A DNA stretch of 64,000 nt, from assembly GCF_035969385.1 (NCBI RefSeq), contig NZ_JAYKKJ010000001.1, positions 434,001-498,000 on the forward strand, given 5' to 3'. Shown here piece by piece: positions 35,217 to 44,525 of the stretch (its first letter is position 1; each line of letters opens with the position of its first letter). Below the pieces are notes generated by a model. That model made no database searches and was not told the origin of the DNA. It saw only the letters and a program-made list of their open reading frames with translations. A program made the translations under genes and the position numbers. The DNA comes from SELP01 sp035969385 (GTDB taxonomy: Bacteria > Pseudomonadota > Alphaproteobacteria > Rhodobacterales > Rhodobacteraceae).

Positions 35217-37487
35217 ATGACCCGTTTTGCTGCCCCCATCGCCGAACAGATCTGGGACATGAAATACCGCTTCAAGCAGGCGGACGGGACGCCTATTGAT
35301 GCGACAGTCGAGGACAGCTGGCGCCGGATCGCGCGGGCGCTGGCAGCGGTCGAAAAAAACCCAAGTGACTGGGAAGACAGGTTTTATGCCGCGCTGGAGG
35401 ATTTCAAATACCTGCCCGCCGGTCGGATCACCGCAGGCGCCGGAACCGCGCGACAGGTAACTCTGTTCAACTGCTTTGTCATGGGCACGATCCCCGACAG
35501 CATGGGCGGCATTTTCGACATGCTGAAAGAGGCCGCGCTGACCATGCAGCAGGGCGGCGGGATCGGCTATGATTTTTCGACCATCCGGCCCAAGGGCGCG
35601 GCGGTGCACGGGGTGGCGGCGGATGCCTCTGGCCCCTTGTCGTTCATGGACGTCTGGGACGCCATGTGCCGCACGATCATGTCCGCCGGGTCGCGCCGGG
35701 GCGCAATGATGGCAACGATGCGCTGCGACCATCCGGATATCGAGGATTTCATCACCGCGAAATCCGATCCGGCCCGTCTGCGCATGTTCAACATGTCGGT
35801 GCTGGTGACCGATGCCTTCATGGAAGCTGTCAAGGCGGATGGTAGCTGGGAGCTGAAATTCGGCGACCGCGTCTACAAGACGGTCGAGGCCCGCGATCTG
35901 TGGGACCGGATCATGCGGTCGACCTATGACTATGCCGAACCGGGCGTGATCTTCATCGACCGCATAAACCAGATGAACAACCTTGCTTATTGCGAGGATA
36001 TCGCGGCGACGAACCCCTGTGGAGAACAGCCCCTGCCGCCCTATGGCGCCTGTCTGCTGGGGTCGATCAACCTTGCCCGGCTGGTCCACAGCCCGTTCGA
36101 AGACGCCGCCCATGTCTGCCTGACCGAGTTGAAAGAGCTGGTCGCGACCGCCGTGCGGATGATGGATAACGTGGTGGATGCGTCGCGCTTTCCGCTGGAG
36201 GCGCAGGCGCAAGAGGCACAGGCCAAACGGCGGATCGGGCTGGGGGTTACGGGCCTTGCCGATGCGCTATTGATGTGCGGTCTGCGTTATGGCTCGGAGG
36301 AGGCGGCGGCCAAGACCGAGGAATGGATGAAGGCCATCGCGCGTGCCTCCTATCTGGCCAGCGTCGATCTTGCGAAAGAGAAGGGCGCTTTTCCCCTGTT
36401 CGATAAAGACAAGTATCTGGCCTCTGGATCGCTGCGCGAGATGGATGAAGATGTGAAAACGGCAATCGCCGAACATGGCATCCGCAACGCGCTTCTGACG
36501 TCCATCGCGCCGACCGGGACGATTTCGCTTTATGCCGGGAACGTCAGTTCTGGGATCGAACCGGTTTTTGCCTATGCCTACACCCGCAAGGTCCTGCAAA
36601 AAGACGGATCGCGGACCGAGGAAGAGGTCGTGGACTATGCCGTGCAGATGTGGCGTGACAAGTTCGGCGATGCGCCGCTGCCCGATTACTTTGTGAACGC
36701 CCAGACGCTGGCGCCGCTGGACCACGTGCGGATGCAGGCGGCGGCCCAGAAATGGATCGACTCGAGCATTTCTAAAACGATCAACTGCCCCGAGGACATC
36801 AGCTTTGAGGCCTTCAAGGACGTCTATATGGAGGCGTTCGAGACCGGCTGCAAAGGTTGCACCACCTATCGCCCCAACGATGTGACCGGATCGGTGCTGA
36901 GTGTGTCTGAAGAGAAAGCCCCGGCAGATAGCCCGGCCGCCGTCGATGGGGGAGAGGTCGTCTATCTGTCCGAACCGCTGGATCGTCCGGCGGAACTGGA
37001 AGGCGCGACCTACAAGGTCAAATGGCCCGACAGCGAACACGCGATTTATATCACCATCAACGATCTGGTCGTCGGCGGCCATCGCCGCCCGTTCGAGATT
37101 TTCATCAATTCCAAGAACATGGAGCATTTCGCATGGACCGTGGCCCTGACCCGGATGATTTCGGCGGTGTTCCGGCGTGGCGGGGACGTGTCCTTTGTCG
37201 TGGAAGAGCTGAAGGCGGTCTTTGACCCGCGCGGAGGCGCCTGGATGAAAGGGAAGTACGTCCCGTCGATTCTTGCCGCCATCGGCGGGGTGATTGAAAA
37301 GCACATGATCTCGACCGGGTTTCTTGCGGGCGAAGGCCTGGGGCTGAAGGCCGATCCGCAAGCCGAAGTGATGCAGGTGAACGGCGCGCCACGTGGCAAG
37401 GCCTGTTCGTCCTGTGGGTCCTACGAGATGCGGATGGTCGAAGGGTGCATGACCTGCGCCTCTTGCGGCTATTCGAAATGCGGTTGA
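35217..37487 (+). CDS. nrdJ: adenosylcobalamin-dependent ribonucleotide reductase (class II)
   Basis: Makes deoxyribonucleotides with a B12-derived radical, independent of oxygen. 756 residues from this ATG. VTLFNCFVMG carries one active-site Cys, NPCGEQPLPPYGACLLGSINL is the core finger loop with the radical Cys, and GTISLYAGNVSSGIEPVF is near the barrel end. The C-terminus has a cysteine-rich tail (CSSCGSYEMR, CMTCASCGYSKCG) that can bind zinc and regenerate the active site. An upstream in-frame ATG at 35172 is rejected since it adds 15 unmatched residues. No cobalamin riboswitch is visible in the 150 bases upstream. Confidence 0.94.
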   Translation: MTRFAAPIAEQIWDMKYRFKQADGTPIDATVEDSWRRIARALAAVEKNPSDWEDRFYAALEDFKYLPAGRITAGAGTARQVTLFNCFVMGTIPDSMGGIFDMLKEAALTMQQGGGIGYDFSTIRPKGAAVHGVAADASGPLSFMDVWDAMCRTIMSAGSRRGAMMATMRCDHPDIEDFITAKSDPARLRMFNMSVLVTDAFMEAVKADGSWELKFGDRVYKTVEARDLWDRIMRSTYDYAEPGVIFIDRINQMNNLAYCEDIAATNPCGEQPLPPYGACLLGSINLARLVHSPFEDAAHVCLTELKELVATAVRMMDNVVDASRFPLEAQAQEAQAKRRIGLGVTGLADALLMCGLRYGSEEAAAKTEEWMKAIARASYLASVDLAKEKGAFPLFDKDKYLASGSLREMDEDVKTAIAEHGIRNALLTSIAPTGTISLYAGNVSSGIEPVFAYAYTRKVLQKDGSRTEEEVVDYAVQMWRDKFGDAPLPDYFVNAQTLAPLDHVRMQAAAQKWIDSSISKTINCPEDISFEAFKDVYMEAFETGCKGCTTYRPNDVTGSVLSVSEEKAPADSPAAVDGGEVVYLSEPLDRPAELEGATYKVKWPDSEHAIYITINDLVVGGHRRPFEIFINSKNMEHFAWTVALTRMISAVFRRGGDVSFVVEELKAVFDPRGGAWMKGKYVPSILAAIGGVIEKHMISTGFLAGEGLGLKADPQAEVMQVNGAPRGKACSSCGSYEMRMVEGCMTCASCGYSKCG

Positions 37488-37585
37488 TCCGCCGGGATCA
37501 GCGATCGCCATAAAAATGACATTCCGGGCGGTCATACGGGCCGTTCTGAACAGGGTATGTCGGAAATTGAAAGGTTGAACACGCC

Positions 37586-38524
37586 ATGCGGTTTTATTGG
37601 CTGATCGGGGCTGTCGGAATTGCCCTTGGGGGCGCCCATCCCGCCACGACGCTTGACCTGTCGTTCGGGCTCGAGCGTGAGACACTTGGCGTCGGGCGCC
37701 TGTTCAACAATGACCAGTTCGGCGACACCTATGACCGCTGGCGGACCGGGTCCTATGTATTTTCGTTGGTGCGCGGGCCGGATTGGTCGGGTGACCTGCC
37801 TGGGGCGCCCGGCGAAATCATCGAATATCGCTTCCGGTCCGAAATCATCGCTCCGTCCCGCCTGAATGGACCGGGATCGGATGACCGCCCATATGTCGGT
37901 GCGCTGTCTGTCGGGGCGCATACTCATTTCACGCTGGGTCAGGCCGAGGCGAGCATCGGGGCCGACCTGACCGCCGTCGGGCCGCAGACCCGCGTGTCGG
38001 ACCTGCAAGCAGCCTTCCACGATATGTTCAGCCTGCCGAGCCTGTCCAACGCGGTCGTCGACAACCAGATCGCCGACGCCTTCTATTTCAGCGGCACTGC
38101 CGAGCTTTCCTGGCCGCTGCACCTGTCGGAAACCACCGTACTGCGCCCCTTTGTCGAAGCGCAGGCCGGGGTCGAAGACATGGTGCGGATCGGTGGCGAT
38201 ATCATGCTGGGAGAGGCAGGGCAGGGCGGTCTGTGGCTGCGCGACGTTCCGACCGGACAGCTGTATCCGGGTATTACACCCCTTGCGCAGGGCGCGACCT
38301 ACGTCCTTGGCATGGACTATGCCATTGTCGGCCAAAGCCGATACCTGCCTGAAGATGCGGGTGTCACCGCCCTGCCGGACCGGCTGCGGGTTCGGGCGAT
38401 GGCGCATTGGCAATTGGGGCCCGAGGTCAGCTGGGGATACGGACTGACCTACCTGTCAGAGGAATTCGAAGGCCAGCCCGAGGGGCAGTTCGTCGGATCG
38501 GTGAAGCTGAATTTCAACTTCTGA
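37586..38524 (+). CDS. LpxR-like lipid A 3'-O-deacylase family outer-membrane protein
   Basis: A 312-residue exported protein with signal peptide (cut near residue 20) and alternating beta strands, ending in Phe as outer-membrane barrels do. The N-terminal FNNDQFGDTYDRWRTGSY matches the ND..TDR..T.G pattern of LpxR (DUF2219), and a conserved His is in the QAAFHDMF stretch. LpxR removes an acyloxyacyl group from lipid A. The match is at motif level, and the catalytic set is not fully certain. Confidence 0.68.
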   Translation: MRFYWLIGAVGIALGGAHPATTLDLSFGLERETLGVGRLFNNDQFGDTYDRWRTGSYVFSLVRGPDWSGDLPGAPGEIIEYRFRSEIIAPSRLNGPGSDDRPYVGALSVGAHTHFTLGQAEASIGADLTAVGPQTRVSDLQAAFHDMFSLPSLSNAVVDNQIADAFYFSGTAELSWPLHLSETTVLRPFVEAQAGVEDMVRIGGDIMLGEAGQGGLWLRDVPTGQLYPGITPLAQGATYVLGMDYAIVGQSRYLPEDAGVTALPDRLRVRAMAHWQLGPEVSWGYGLTYLSEEFEGQPEGQFVGSVKLNFNF

Positions 38525-38642
38525 CCAAAAAGTTAACGCCTGTCCTTAAAGTATCTTGATTCGTCCGAATCAGGCTTGTTAGGTTCGCCCCGTAGCACCG
38601 CGCGACAAATGACGCGGGCACAGCATGAGGCAGAATACAGGC

Positions 38643-39722
38643 ATGAAGACGGGCTTTCATGGCACGTTCGTCATTTCCTGGTCGCAAACCGAACTGGACG
38701 GAAGATGGTCCGCCCCGTTCGAAAACCTGAGGGTCGGAGCCGTTTGGGTCTGGTCCGGAGAGCCCGTTCGGGTTGATGGACCCGCGACGGTCCTGACGTT
38801 GGGTGAAGCGGCCGGAGAGGCAGATCTTCGCAGGCGGGCAGCGATGAGCGTCCGCCGGTTGCTGCGCGCGGTTGATGCGTCGGCGGCGGGGCTGCACCTG
38901 GATGGCGAAATCGCGGCCCCAGCGTTCGAACGCAGTTTCAACGTCACGGATGGGCGGTCCACTTGGACCGTTACCCTGATCGATGCCGGTTCCGGGCGAC
39001 CGCCACTTTTGATGTTCACCGGGGAATTGCCGCCGCGCCACGCGGAACTGTGGATCGTGTCCCACAACATCGACCTTGATCAGCGCGACCAGTCCGCCGA
39101 CCTGCCGGGCGGGGTCATCTGTTTCACTCCCGGCACGGAAATACTGACGGAACGTGGCCCGCGGCTGGTGGAACACCTGTCCGAAGGTGACATGATCCAG
39201 ACCAAGGACAATGGCTGTCAGGAACTGCTTTGGATCGGCCAGCGGCGGATCACCGGCGCGCGTCTATATGCCATGCCGCATCTGTCGCCGATCCGGCTGC
39301 GCGAAGGGGCGCTGGACAAAGGCGTGCCAGACGCGGGCCTGCTGGTGTCGCCGGATCACCGGGTCATGGTGCGCGGCGCCAAGGCACGGGCGCTGTTCAA
39401 TTGCGACGAGGTGCTGGCCACGGCCCGCGATCTTGTGAATGACGAAACGATCCTTGTGGACCATTCCGTGCGCGAGGTGACCTATATCCACCTGCTCTTG
39501 GAATGCCACGAAGTGGTCTTTGCCAACTCGGTCGAAACCGAAAGTTTCCATCCGGCTAGTGCCGCGCTGGACAATCTGGGTCTGGAAGAGCAGACCCGGC
39601 TTTACGATCTGTTGCCCGTGCTGCGCGGCGACCCGCAGGCTTATGGCAGTTATGCGCGCCGTGTTCTGTCGAAATCCGAGGCCGCGCTTCTGCGGCATGA
39701 CGGGCGCCAGCGGGCGTCCTAG
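38643..39722 (+). CDS. Hint-domain protein (Hint_2 type)
   Basis: A 359-residue protein. The N-terminal 150 residues begin TGFHGTFVISWSQTELDG and form a conserved domain seen in many Rhodobacterales Hint proteins. The Hint domain starts at Cys160 (CFTPGTEILTERG), continues with VEHLSEGDMIQT, QELLWIGQRRI and the LVSPDHRVMV block. Here the nucleophilic Cys is present, unlike the copy at 2415. An in-frame ATG at 38625 would add six residues. Function unknown. Confidence 0.75.
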   Translation: MKTGFHGTFVISWSQTELDGRWSAPFENLRVGAVWVWSGEPVRVDGPATVLTLGEAAGEADLRRRAAMSVRRLLRAVDASAAGLHLDGEIAAPAFERSFNVTDGRSTWTVTLIDAGSGRPPLLMFTGELPPRHAELWIVSHNIDLDQRDQSADLPGGVICFTPGTEILTERGPRLVEHLSEGDMIQTKDNGCQELLWIGQRRITGARLYAMPHLSPIRLREGALDKGVPDAGLLVSPDHRVMVRGAKARALFNCDEVLATARDLVNDETILVDHSVREVTYIHLLLECHEVVFANSVETESFHPASAALDNLGLEEQTRLYDLLPVLRGDPQAYGSYARRVLSKSEAALLRHDGRQRAS

Positions 39723-39764
39723 ACCGCATTCGACAAGTTTTCTTCAGTGGGGCGGGGAAGGGCG

Positions 39765-39792
39765 TTGACTCTCCCCGCCCCCGCTATATAAG
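39765..39792 (+). promoter_or_regulatory. sigma-70 type promoter of rpsD
   Basis: TTGACT (39765-39770) and TATAAG (39787-39792) are 16 bases apart, close to the ideal vegetative promoter, 122 bases before the rpsD start codon. Confidence 0.7.
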
Positions 39793-39799
39793 CCGCGCG

Positions 39800-39905
39800 T
39801 TCATTGGTGTTGGTGGCCCCCGCAAGGGGATGCCTGTCACGGGTCCGCCCGTAAGGACAACGCCCTTCATAGTGGCCCCCCGGGGCCTCGCATAACTCGA
39901 AGGAG
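39800..39905 (+). promoter_or_regulatory. structured 5' leader of rpsD
   Basis: Between promoter and start codon lie several hairpins: CCCC-GCAA-GGGG, ACGGG-TCC-GCCCGT, and the self-complementary GGCCCC-CC-GGGGCC close to the ribosome site. The S4 protein represses its own mRNA in several bacteria, so an autoregulatory leader is possible. This is inferred from structure only. Confidence 0.4.
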
Positions 39906-39913
39906 ATCAGACG

Positions 39914-40534
39914 GTGACCAAACGCACCTCTGCCAAGTATAAAATTGACCGCCGGATGGGCGAAAACATCTGGGGTCGTCCGAAATCCCCGGTCAACCGC
40001 CGCGAATACGGCCCCGGCCAGCACGGCCAGCGCCGCAAGGCCAAGCTGTCCGACTTCGGTCTGCAGCTGCGCGCCAAGCAGAAGCTGAAGGGCCACTACG
40101 GCGACCTGACCGAAAAGCAGTTCCGCCGCATCTACGCCGAAGCCGAACGGGTGAAGGGCGACACCGGCGAGAACCTGATCGGCCTGCTGGAGCGCCGTCT
40201 GGACGCCGTCGTCTACCGCGCCAAGTTCGTGCCGACCGTCTTTGCTGCCCGCCAGTTCGTGAACCACGGCCACGTGACCGTGAACGGCAAGAAGGTGAAC
40301 ATTCCTTCCTACCGTGTGAAAGAAGGCGACGTGATCGAGGTCCGTCAGAAGTCCAAGCAGATGGCGCTGGTTCTGGAAGCCTCGCAACTGCCGGAGCGTG
40401 ACGTTCCCGATTATATCGAAGTTGACCATTCCAAGATGGTCGCAACCTTCGTGCGGACCCCGGGTCTGTCGGATGTGCCCTACGCGGTGCAGATGGAACC
40501 GAACCTCGTTATCGAATACTACGCGCAGAACTAA
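39914..40534 (+). CDS. rpsD: 30S ribosomal protein S4
   Basis: A 206-residue primary rRNA-binding protein that starts assembly of the small-subunit body. The S4 N-terminal region (KYKIDRRMGENIWGRPKSP) is followed by the S4 RNA-binding domain at about 95-155 (RLDAVVYRAKFVPT, ARQFVNHGHVTVNGKKVN). The start is a GTG with AAGGAG seven to eight bases upstream. Codon use is strongly biased, as expected of a highly expressed gene. Monocistronic between a promoter and a terminator. Confidence 0.97.
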   Translation: MTKRTSAKYKIDRRMGENIWGRPKSPVNRREYGPGQHGQRRKAKLSDFGLQLRAKQKLKGHYGDLTEKQFRRIYAEAERVKGDTGENLIGLLERRLDAVVYRAKFVPTVFAARQFVNHGHVTVNGKKVNIPSYRVKEGDVIEVRQKSKQMALVLEASQLPERDVPDYIEVDHSKMVATFVRTPGLSDVPYAVQMEPNLVIEYYAQN

Positions 40535-40555
40535 GGTTCGCGCCGATCCATTCGA

Positions 40556-40595
40556 GGGGCCGCGACGGGAAACCGCCGCGGCCTTTTCCTTTTTG
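40556..40595 (+). terminator. rho-independent terminator of rpsD
   Basis: GGCCGCGACGG and CCGCCGCGGCC pair with one A-C mismatch around a GAAA tetraloop (40558-40583), followed by TTTTCCTTTTT. Begins 22 bases after the rpsD stop. Confidence 0.9.
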
Positions 40596-40675
40596 CCACA
40601 GGGTTGGGGTAACCGGCAGATGCGCGGTCTTGACTCTGGAAAGCCAGTCGCCCCGCCGCTAAGGAAGGGCCTGGG

Positions 40676-41779
40676 ATGTCAGGGAATACGGCCATGGCCA
40701 GCAAGATCAAACCGCAACCGGGGATCATGGAAATCGCGCTTTACAAAAGCGGCGAAGCCACGATTGCGGGCAAGACCGAGGTGTTGAAGCTTTCTGCCAA
40801 CGAAAGCCCCTATGGACCGTCGGACAAGGCGAAAGCCGCTTTCGCCAAAACCGCCGCAACCCTTCATCGCTATCCCGGCACCGATCATGCCGACCTTCGG
40901 TCCGCTATTGCCGAGGTGCACGGTCTGGACCCCGCGCGGATCATCTGCGGCGTCGGCTCGGACGAGGTGCTGCAATTCGTGGCGCAGGCCTATGCCGGCA
41001 AGGGCGATGAGGTCATTCACACCGAGCACGGCTTTGCCATGTATCCGATCCTGGCCCATGCGGTCGGGGCGAAACCGGTTTGCGTGCCGGAAAAGAACCG
41101 TCGCGTGGACGTCGATGCGGTCCTGTCGGCCTGCACACCCAAAACACGGATCGTCTTTATCACCAACCCCGGCAATCCGACGGGGACGATCCTGTCCAAG
41201 AAGGATCTGGCCCGGTTGGCCAATGGTATCCCCGAAAAGGCGCTTCTGGTGCTTGACGGGGCTTATACCGAATTTGCCGATGGGTCGGACGGTGGCGCAT
41301 CCCTGGTGGAGGCCCGCGAAAACGTCATCATGACCCGCACCTTTTCCAAGGCCTATGGGCTGGGTGGGTTGCGGATTGGCTGGGGCTATGCCCCGGTCGA
41401 GATCATCGAGGTGCTGAACCGTATCCGCCAGCCGTTCAACCTGTCCCCGACCCAATTGGCCACGGCCGAAGCGGCGGTGCGCGATCAGGACTGGCTGACC
41501 AAGGTCGTGACCGACAACGCCCGTAACCGCGCCTGGCTGGTCGAGGCGCTGAACGATATCGGTGTCGCAGCCGACGAAAGCCACGCGAATTTCGTCCTTG
41601 CGCGGTTCAATTCTGAAGAAGAGGCCGCGGGATGTGACGCCGCGTTGCGGGCCGATGGGATTATCGTGCGCCGGGTGGGGGGCTACGGCTTTCCGCAGGG
41701 GCTGCGGATCACGGTGGGCGAGGAATCCGCCTGTCGCCGCGTTGTCCACGTGATTGGCCAGTTCAAAGGGGTTCGCTGA
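40676..41779 (+). CDS. hisC: histidinol-phosphate aminotransferase (or aromatic aminotransferase)
   Basis: A 367-residue class I/II PLP aminotransferase. KLSANESPYGPS opens the fold, NPGNPTGT is the cofactor loop and TFSKAYGLGGLRIGWG carries the PLP-binding lysine. It shares one base with the downstream prephenate dehydrogenase gene (TGATG), so it may serve tyrosine/phenylalanine synthesis as much as histidine; HisC-type enzymes accept both kinds of substrate. AAGGAAGG precedes the ATG. Confidence 0.9.
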   Translation: MSGNTAMASKIKPQPGIMEIALYKSGEATIAGKTEVLKLSANESPYGPSDKAKAAFAKTAATLHRYPGTDHADLRSAIAEVHGLDPARIICGVGSDEVLQFVAQAYAGKGDEVIHTEHGFAMYPILAHAVGAKPVCVPEKNRRVDVDAVLSACTPKTRIVFITNPGNPTGTILSKKDLARLANGIPEKALLVLDGAYTEFADGSDGGASLVEARENVIMTRTFSKAYGLGGLRIGWGYAPVEIIEVLNRIRQPFNLSPTQLATAEAAVRDQDWLTKVVTDNARNRAWLVEALNDIGVAADESHANFVLARFNSEEEAAGCDAALRADGIIVRRVGGYGFPQGLRITVGEESACRRVVHVIGQFKGVR

Positions 41780-42699
41780 TGGCGCAGGTCTATGATCGGG
41801 TGGCCCTGATCGGTCTGGGGCTGATCGCCTCGTCGATGTTCTGGGCGATCAAGCGCGCCGGGCTGGCGGGCGAGGTGACGGGCTTTGCCCGGTCCGCCGA
41901 GACCCGCGCCACGGCCCGCGACATTGGCCTATGCGACCGGGTGTGCGACAGCGCGGCGGAGGCGGCCGAAGGTGCCGATCTTGTTGTGCTTTGCGTGCCC
42001 GTGGGTGCGATGGGGGCGGTCGCCGCCGAAATCGCGCCGGTGCTAAAGCCGGGCGCGACCGTGTCGGATGTCGGATCGGTCAAGAAATCGGTGATCGAGG
42101 CGGTCGGGCCGCATATCCCCGAGGGCGTGCATTTCATCCCGGCCCACCCGCTTGCGGGGACCGAACATTCCGGCCCCCGCTCGGGCTTTGCCGAGCTGTT
42201 CGACAACCGCTGGTGCATTCTCGTGCCCGAAGGCGCGGACGCGGCGGCAACGGCCCGCCTGCGGGCGCTGTGGGAAGGGATGGGGTCCAACGTCGAGGAA
42301 ATGGATGCCGAACACCACGATCTTGTCCTTGCGGTCACCAGCCATACGCCGCACCTGATTGCCTATACGATGGTCGGCGTCGCCGATGACCTGCGCCGCG
42401 TGACCGACAGTGAAGTAATCAAGTATTCCGCCGCCGGTTTTCGGGATTTTACCCGGATCGCGGCCAGTGATCCGACCATGTGGCGCGATGTCTTCCTGAC
42501 CAACAAGGAGGCGACGCTGGAGATCCTTGGCCGTTTCACCGAAGAGCTGTTCGCCTTGCAACGGGCGATCCGCACCGGCGATGGCGACCACCTGCACGCC
42601 TATTTCACCCGGACCCGCGCCATCCGCCGCGGGATCATCGAGGCCGGGCAGGACACCGATGCCCCGAACTTTGGCCGGACCCCTGCGAAGAAAGGCTGA
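41779..42699 (+). CDS. tyrC: prephenate/arogenate dehydrogenase
   Basis: A 306-residue oxidoreductase of tyrosine synthesis that decarboxylates cyclohexadienyl substrates with NAD(P). An N-terminal Rossmann fold has ALIGLGLIASS (from residue 8), then PLAGTEHSGP and VTSHTPHLIAYTM, which hold the substrate His residues. No ACT domain is present, as in the cyclohexadienyl (TyrC) class. Coupled to hisC by a one-base stop/start overlap. Confidence 0.9.
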   Translation: MAQVYDRVALIGLGLIASSMFWAIKRAGLAGEVTGFARSAETRATARDIGLCDRVCDSAAEAAEGADLVVLCVPVGAMGAVAAEIAPVLKPGATVSDVGSVKKSVIEAVGPHIPEGVHFIPAHPLAGTEHSGPRSGFAELFDNRWCILVPEGADAAATARLRALWEGMGSNVEEMDAEHHDLVLAVTSHTPHLIAYTMVGVADDLRRVTDSEVIKYSAAGFRDFTRIAASDPTMWRDVFLTNKEATLEILGRFTEELFALQRAIRTGDGDHLHAYFTRTRAIRRGIIEAGQDTDAPNFGRTPAKKG

Positions 42700-42770
42700 C
42701 GCCTTGCTTGCATGGCCCCTTCGGGGGCCGTAGAAGCGCCCGGAACATTCTTCGCGCAAAGGACCGGGAC

Positions 42771-43868
42771 ATGGGTTTCAAGATGGGCATCGTGGGTCTG
42801 CCGAACGTCGGCAAGTCGACCCTTTTCAACGCGCTGACCAAGACCGCCGCGGCGCAGGCCGCGAACTTCCCCTTCTGCACGATCGAACCCAACGTGGGCG
42901 AGGTCGCGGTGCCCGATCCGCGACTGGACAAGCTGGCGGAAATCGCCGGGTCCAAGCAGATTATCCCGACCCGGATGACCTTTGTCGATATCGCGGGCCT
43001 CGTGAAAGGCGCCTCCAAGGGCGAGGGCCTCGGCAACCAGTTTCTGGCCAATATCCGCGAATGCGATGCCATCGCCCATGTGGTCCGCTGTTTCGAAGAC
43101 GGCGACGTGACCCATGTCGAGGGCCGGGTTGATCCGGTCGACGACGCGCAGGTGATCGAGCTGGAACTGATGTTCGCCGATCTGGAAAGTATCGAAAAGC
43201 GCCGCGCCAACCTCGTCCGCAAGCTGAAGGGCAACGACAAGGAGGCACAGCAGCAGGACCGGCTGCTCGCCGCCGCGCAAGAGGCGCTGGAAAACGACCG
43301 TCCCGCCCGTTCGGTTCAGGTGGACGCCGAGGACGCCAAGGCGTGGAAGATGCTGCAACTACTGACGCAGAAACCCATCCTCTACGTCTGCAACGTCGAG
43401 GAAGAGAACGCCGCCACCAGCAATGCCCACTCCAAGGCGGTCGCTGAAATGGCCGCGGCGCAGGGCGCAGGGGCCGTCGTCATCTCGGCCAAGATCGAGG
43501 AAGAGATCAGCCAGCTGGATGCGGAAGAGGCCGAGATGTTCCTTGGCGAAATGGGGCTGGATGAGGCCGGTCTGGACCGGTTGATCCGGGCGGGCTACGA
43601 GCTATTGCACCTTGAAACCTACTTCACCGTCGGCCCGAAAGAGGCCCGCGCCTGGACGATCCGCCAGGGTACGCTTGCGCCGCAGGCCGCCGGGGTGATC
43701 CACGGGGATTTCGAACGCGGGTTCATCCGGGCCGAAACCATCGCCTATGATGATTTCGTGGCGCTGGGTGGGGAACAGGGCGCCAAGGAAGCCGGCAAGA
43801 TGCGGGCCGAAGGAAAGGGCTACACCGTCAAGGACGGCGACGTTCTGCACTTCCTGTTCAACACCTGA
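42771..43868 (+). CDS. ychF: redox-regulated ATPase YchF
   Basis: A 365-residue Obg-family P-loop protein that binds ATP rather than GTP (OLA1-type). The G1 loop GLPNVGKST is at 9-17, DIAGLVKGASKGEGLGNQ is switch II, and the G4 motif is CNVEE instead of NKxD, which explains the ATP preference. A coiled coil lies at about 130-200 and a TGS domain at the C-terminus (GPKEARAWTIRQG). AAGGA precedes the ATG. Involved in ribosome and oxidative-stress functions. Confidence 0.95.
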   Translation: MGFKMGIVGLPNVGKSTLFNALTKTAAAQAANFPFCTIEPNVGEVAVPDPRLDKLAEIAGSKQIIPTRMTFVDIAGLVKGASKGEGLGNQFLANIRECDAIAHVVRCFEDGDVTHVEGRVDPVDDAQVIELELMFADLESIEKRRANLVRKLKGNDKEAQQQDRLLAAAQEALENDRPARSVQVDAEDAKAWKMLQLLTQKPILYVCNVEEENAATSNAHSKAVAEMAAAQGAGAVVISAKIEEEISQLDAEEAEMFLGEMGLDEAGLDRLIRAGYELLHLETYFTVGPKEARAWTIRQGTLAPQAAGVIHGDFERGFIRAETIAYDDFVALGGEQGAKEAGKMRAEGKGYTVKDGDVLHFLFNT

Positions 43869-43935
43869 TCCGGATCGTCATTTTCCCGCATTCGCCCTCT
43901 TGCCCCCCTGCACGTGTTTCATTAGACGGGTCAGC

Positions 43936-44025
43936 GGAGCTGTGGCCGAGTGGTCGAAGGCGCTCCCCTGCTAAGGGAGTAGGCGGGAAACCGTCTCGAG
44001 GGTTCGAATCCCTTCGGCTCCGCCA
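43936..44025 (+). tRNA. tRNA-Ser (GCT)
   Basis: A 90-base class II tRNA with a long variable arm and encoded CCA. The acceptor stem is GGAGCTG/CGGCTCC, the anticodon loop CTGCTAA (anticodon GCT, reading AGC/AGT) and the T-loop TTCGAAT. It stands at the edge between core genes and the accessory region, so it is a possible integration site, but no second copy of its 3' end is seen in the window. Confidence 0.95.
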
Positions 44026-44049
44026 CAAACCATTCGCGAACCCGAGACG

Positions 44050-44081
44050 AGGCCCCAGAGCGGGCCTTTTTTCTTTTTTTT
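44050..44081 (+). terminator. terminator after tRNA-Ser
   Basis: AGGCCC and GGGCCT form a six-base stem around CAGAGC, followed by a run of thirteen T broken by one C. It begins 25 bases after the tRNA. Confidence 0.8.
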
Positions 44082-44525
44082 CAAAGGGGTTTAGCGAGGC
44101 CATCCGACTTTCGGAGACTGGCGTTTTGACCAGAACCGGTCTCTGAACGACCCGTGTCTCCTTTCACCCGCCCTTCACTCAAATCGAGACGCATTCAAAA
44201 AGGCACGCCTTTTCAAGTGCTTGCCAAAAATGGATTACGCCGCAGTTGAGGTGGGTTCGACCGCTGTCGAAACTGTCAGAGACACCCGAAGGCGGCGTGG
44301 TTGTGCGGGTATCAGCGGTGGGTCAAGGGGCCCGAGGTCGCTCGGGGCGGGGAGTGGACGGATGAAGCTCTCAGCGCTGATCTTCGGAAGCACGCAGTTT
44401 GGACGCTCTGCTAGTTCAAGAGGGGCGGGGAACCTGTCGACACGAAGAGCCCAAATGGGTTGCCTGCGGCGTGGGAAGAACGCGCTCCGCAGGAAATTTC
44501 GCGATGACCCTTTCGGGCGCTCAGC
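44082..44525. other. no gene seen (444 bases)
   Basis: Non-coding by appearance. It holds a small hairpin AAAAGGC-AC-GCCTTTT near 44198 and a loose GAGAC/GTCTC inverted pair near 44115-44144. An open frame on the plus strand starting at 44221 runs into the antisense side of the next gene and has no protein-like composition. No remnant of a known element recognised. Confidence 0.5.
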
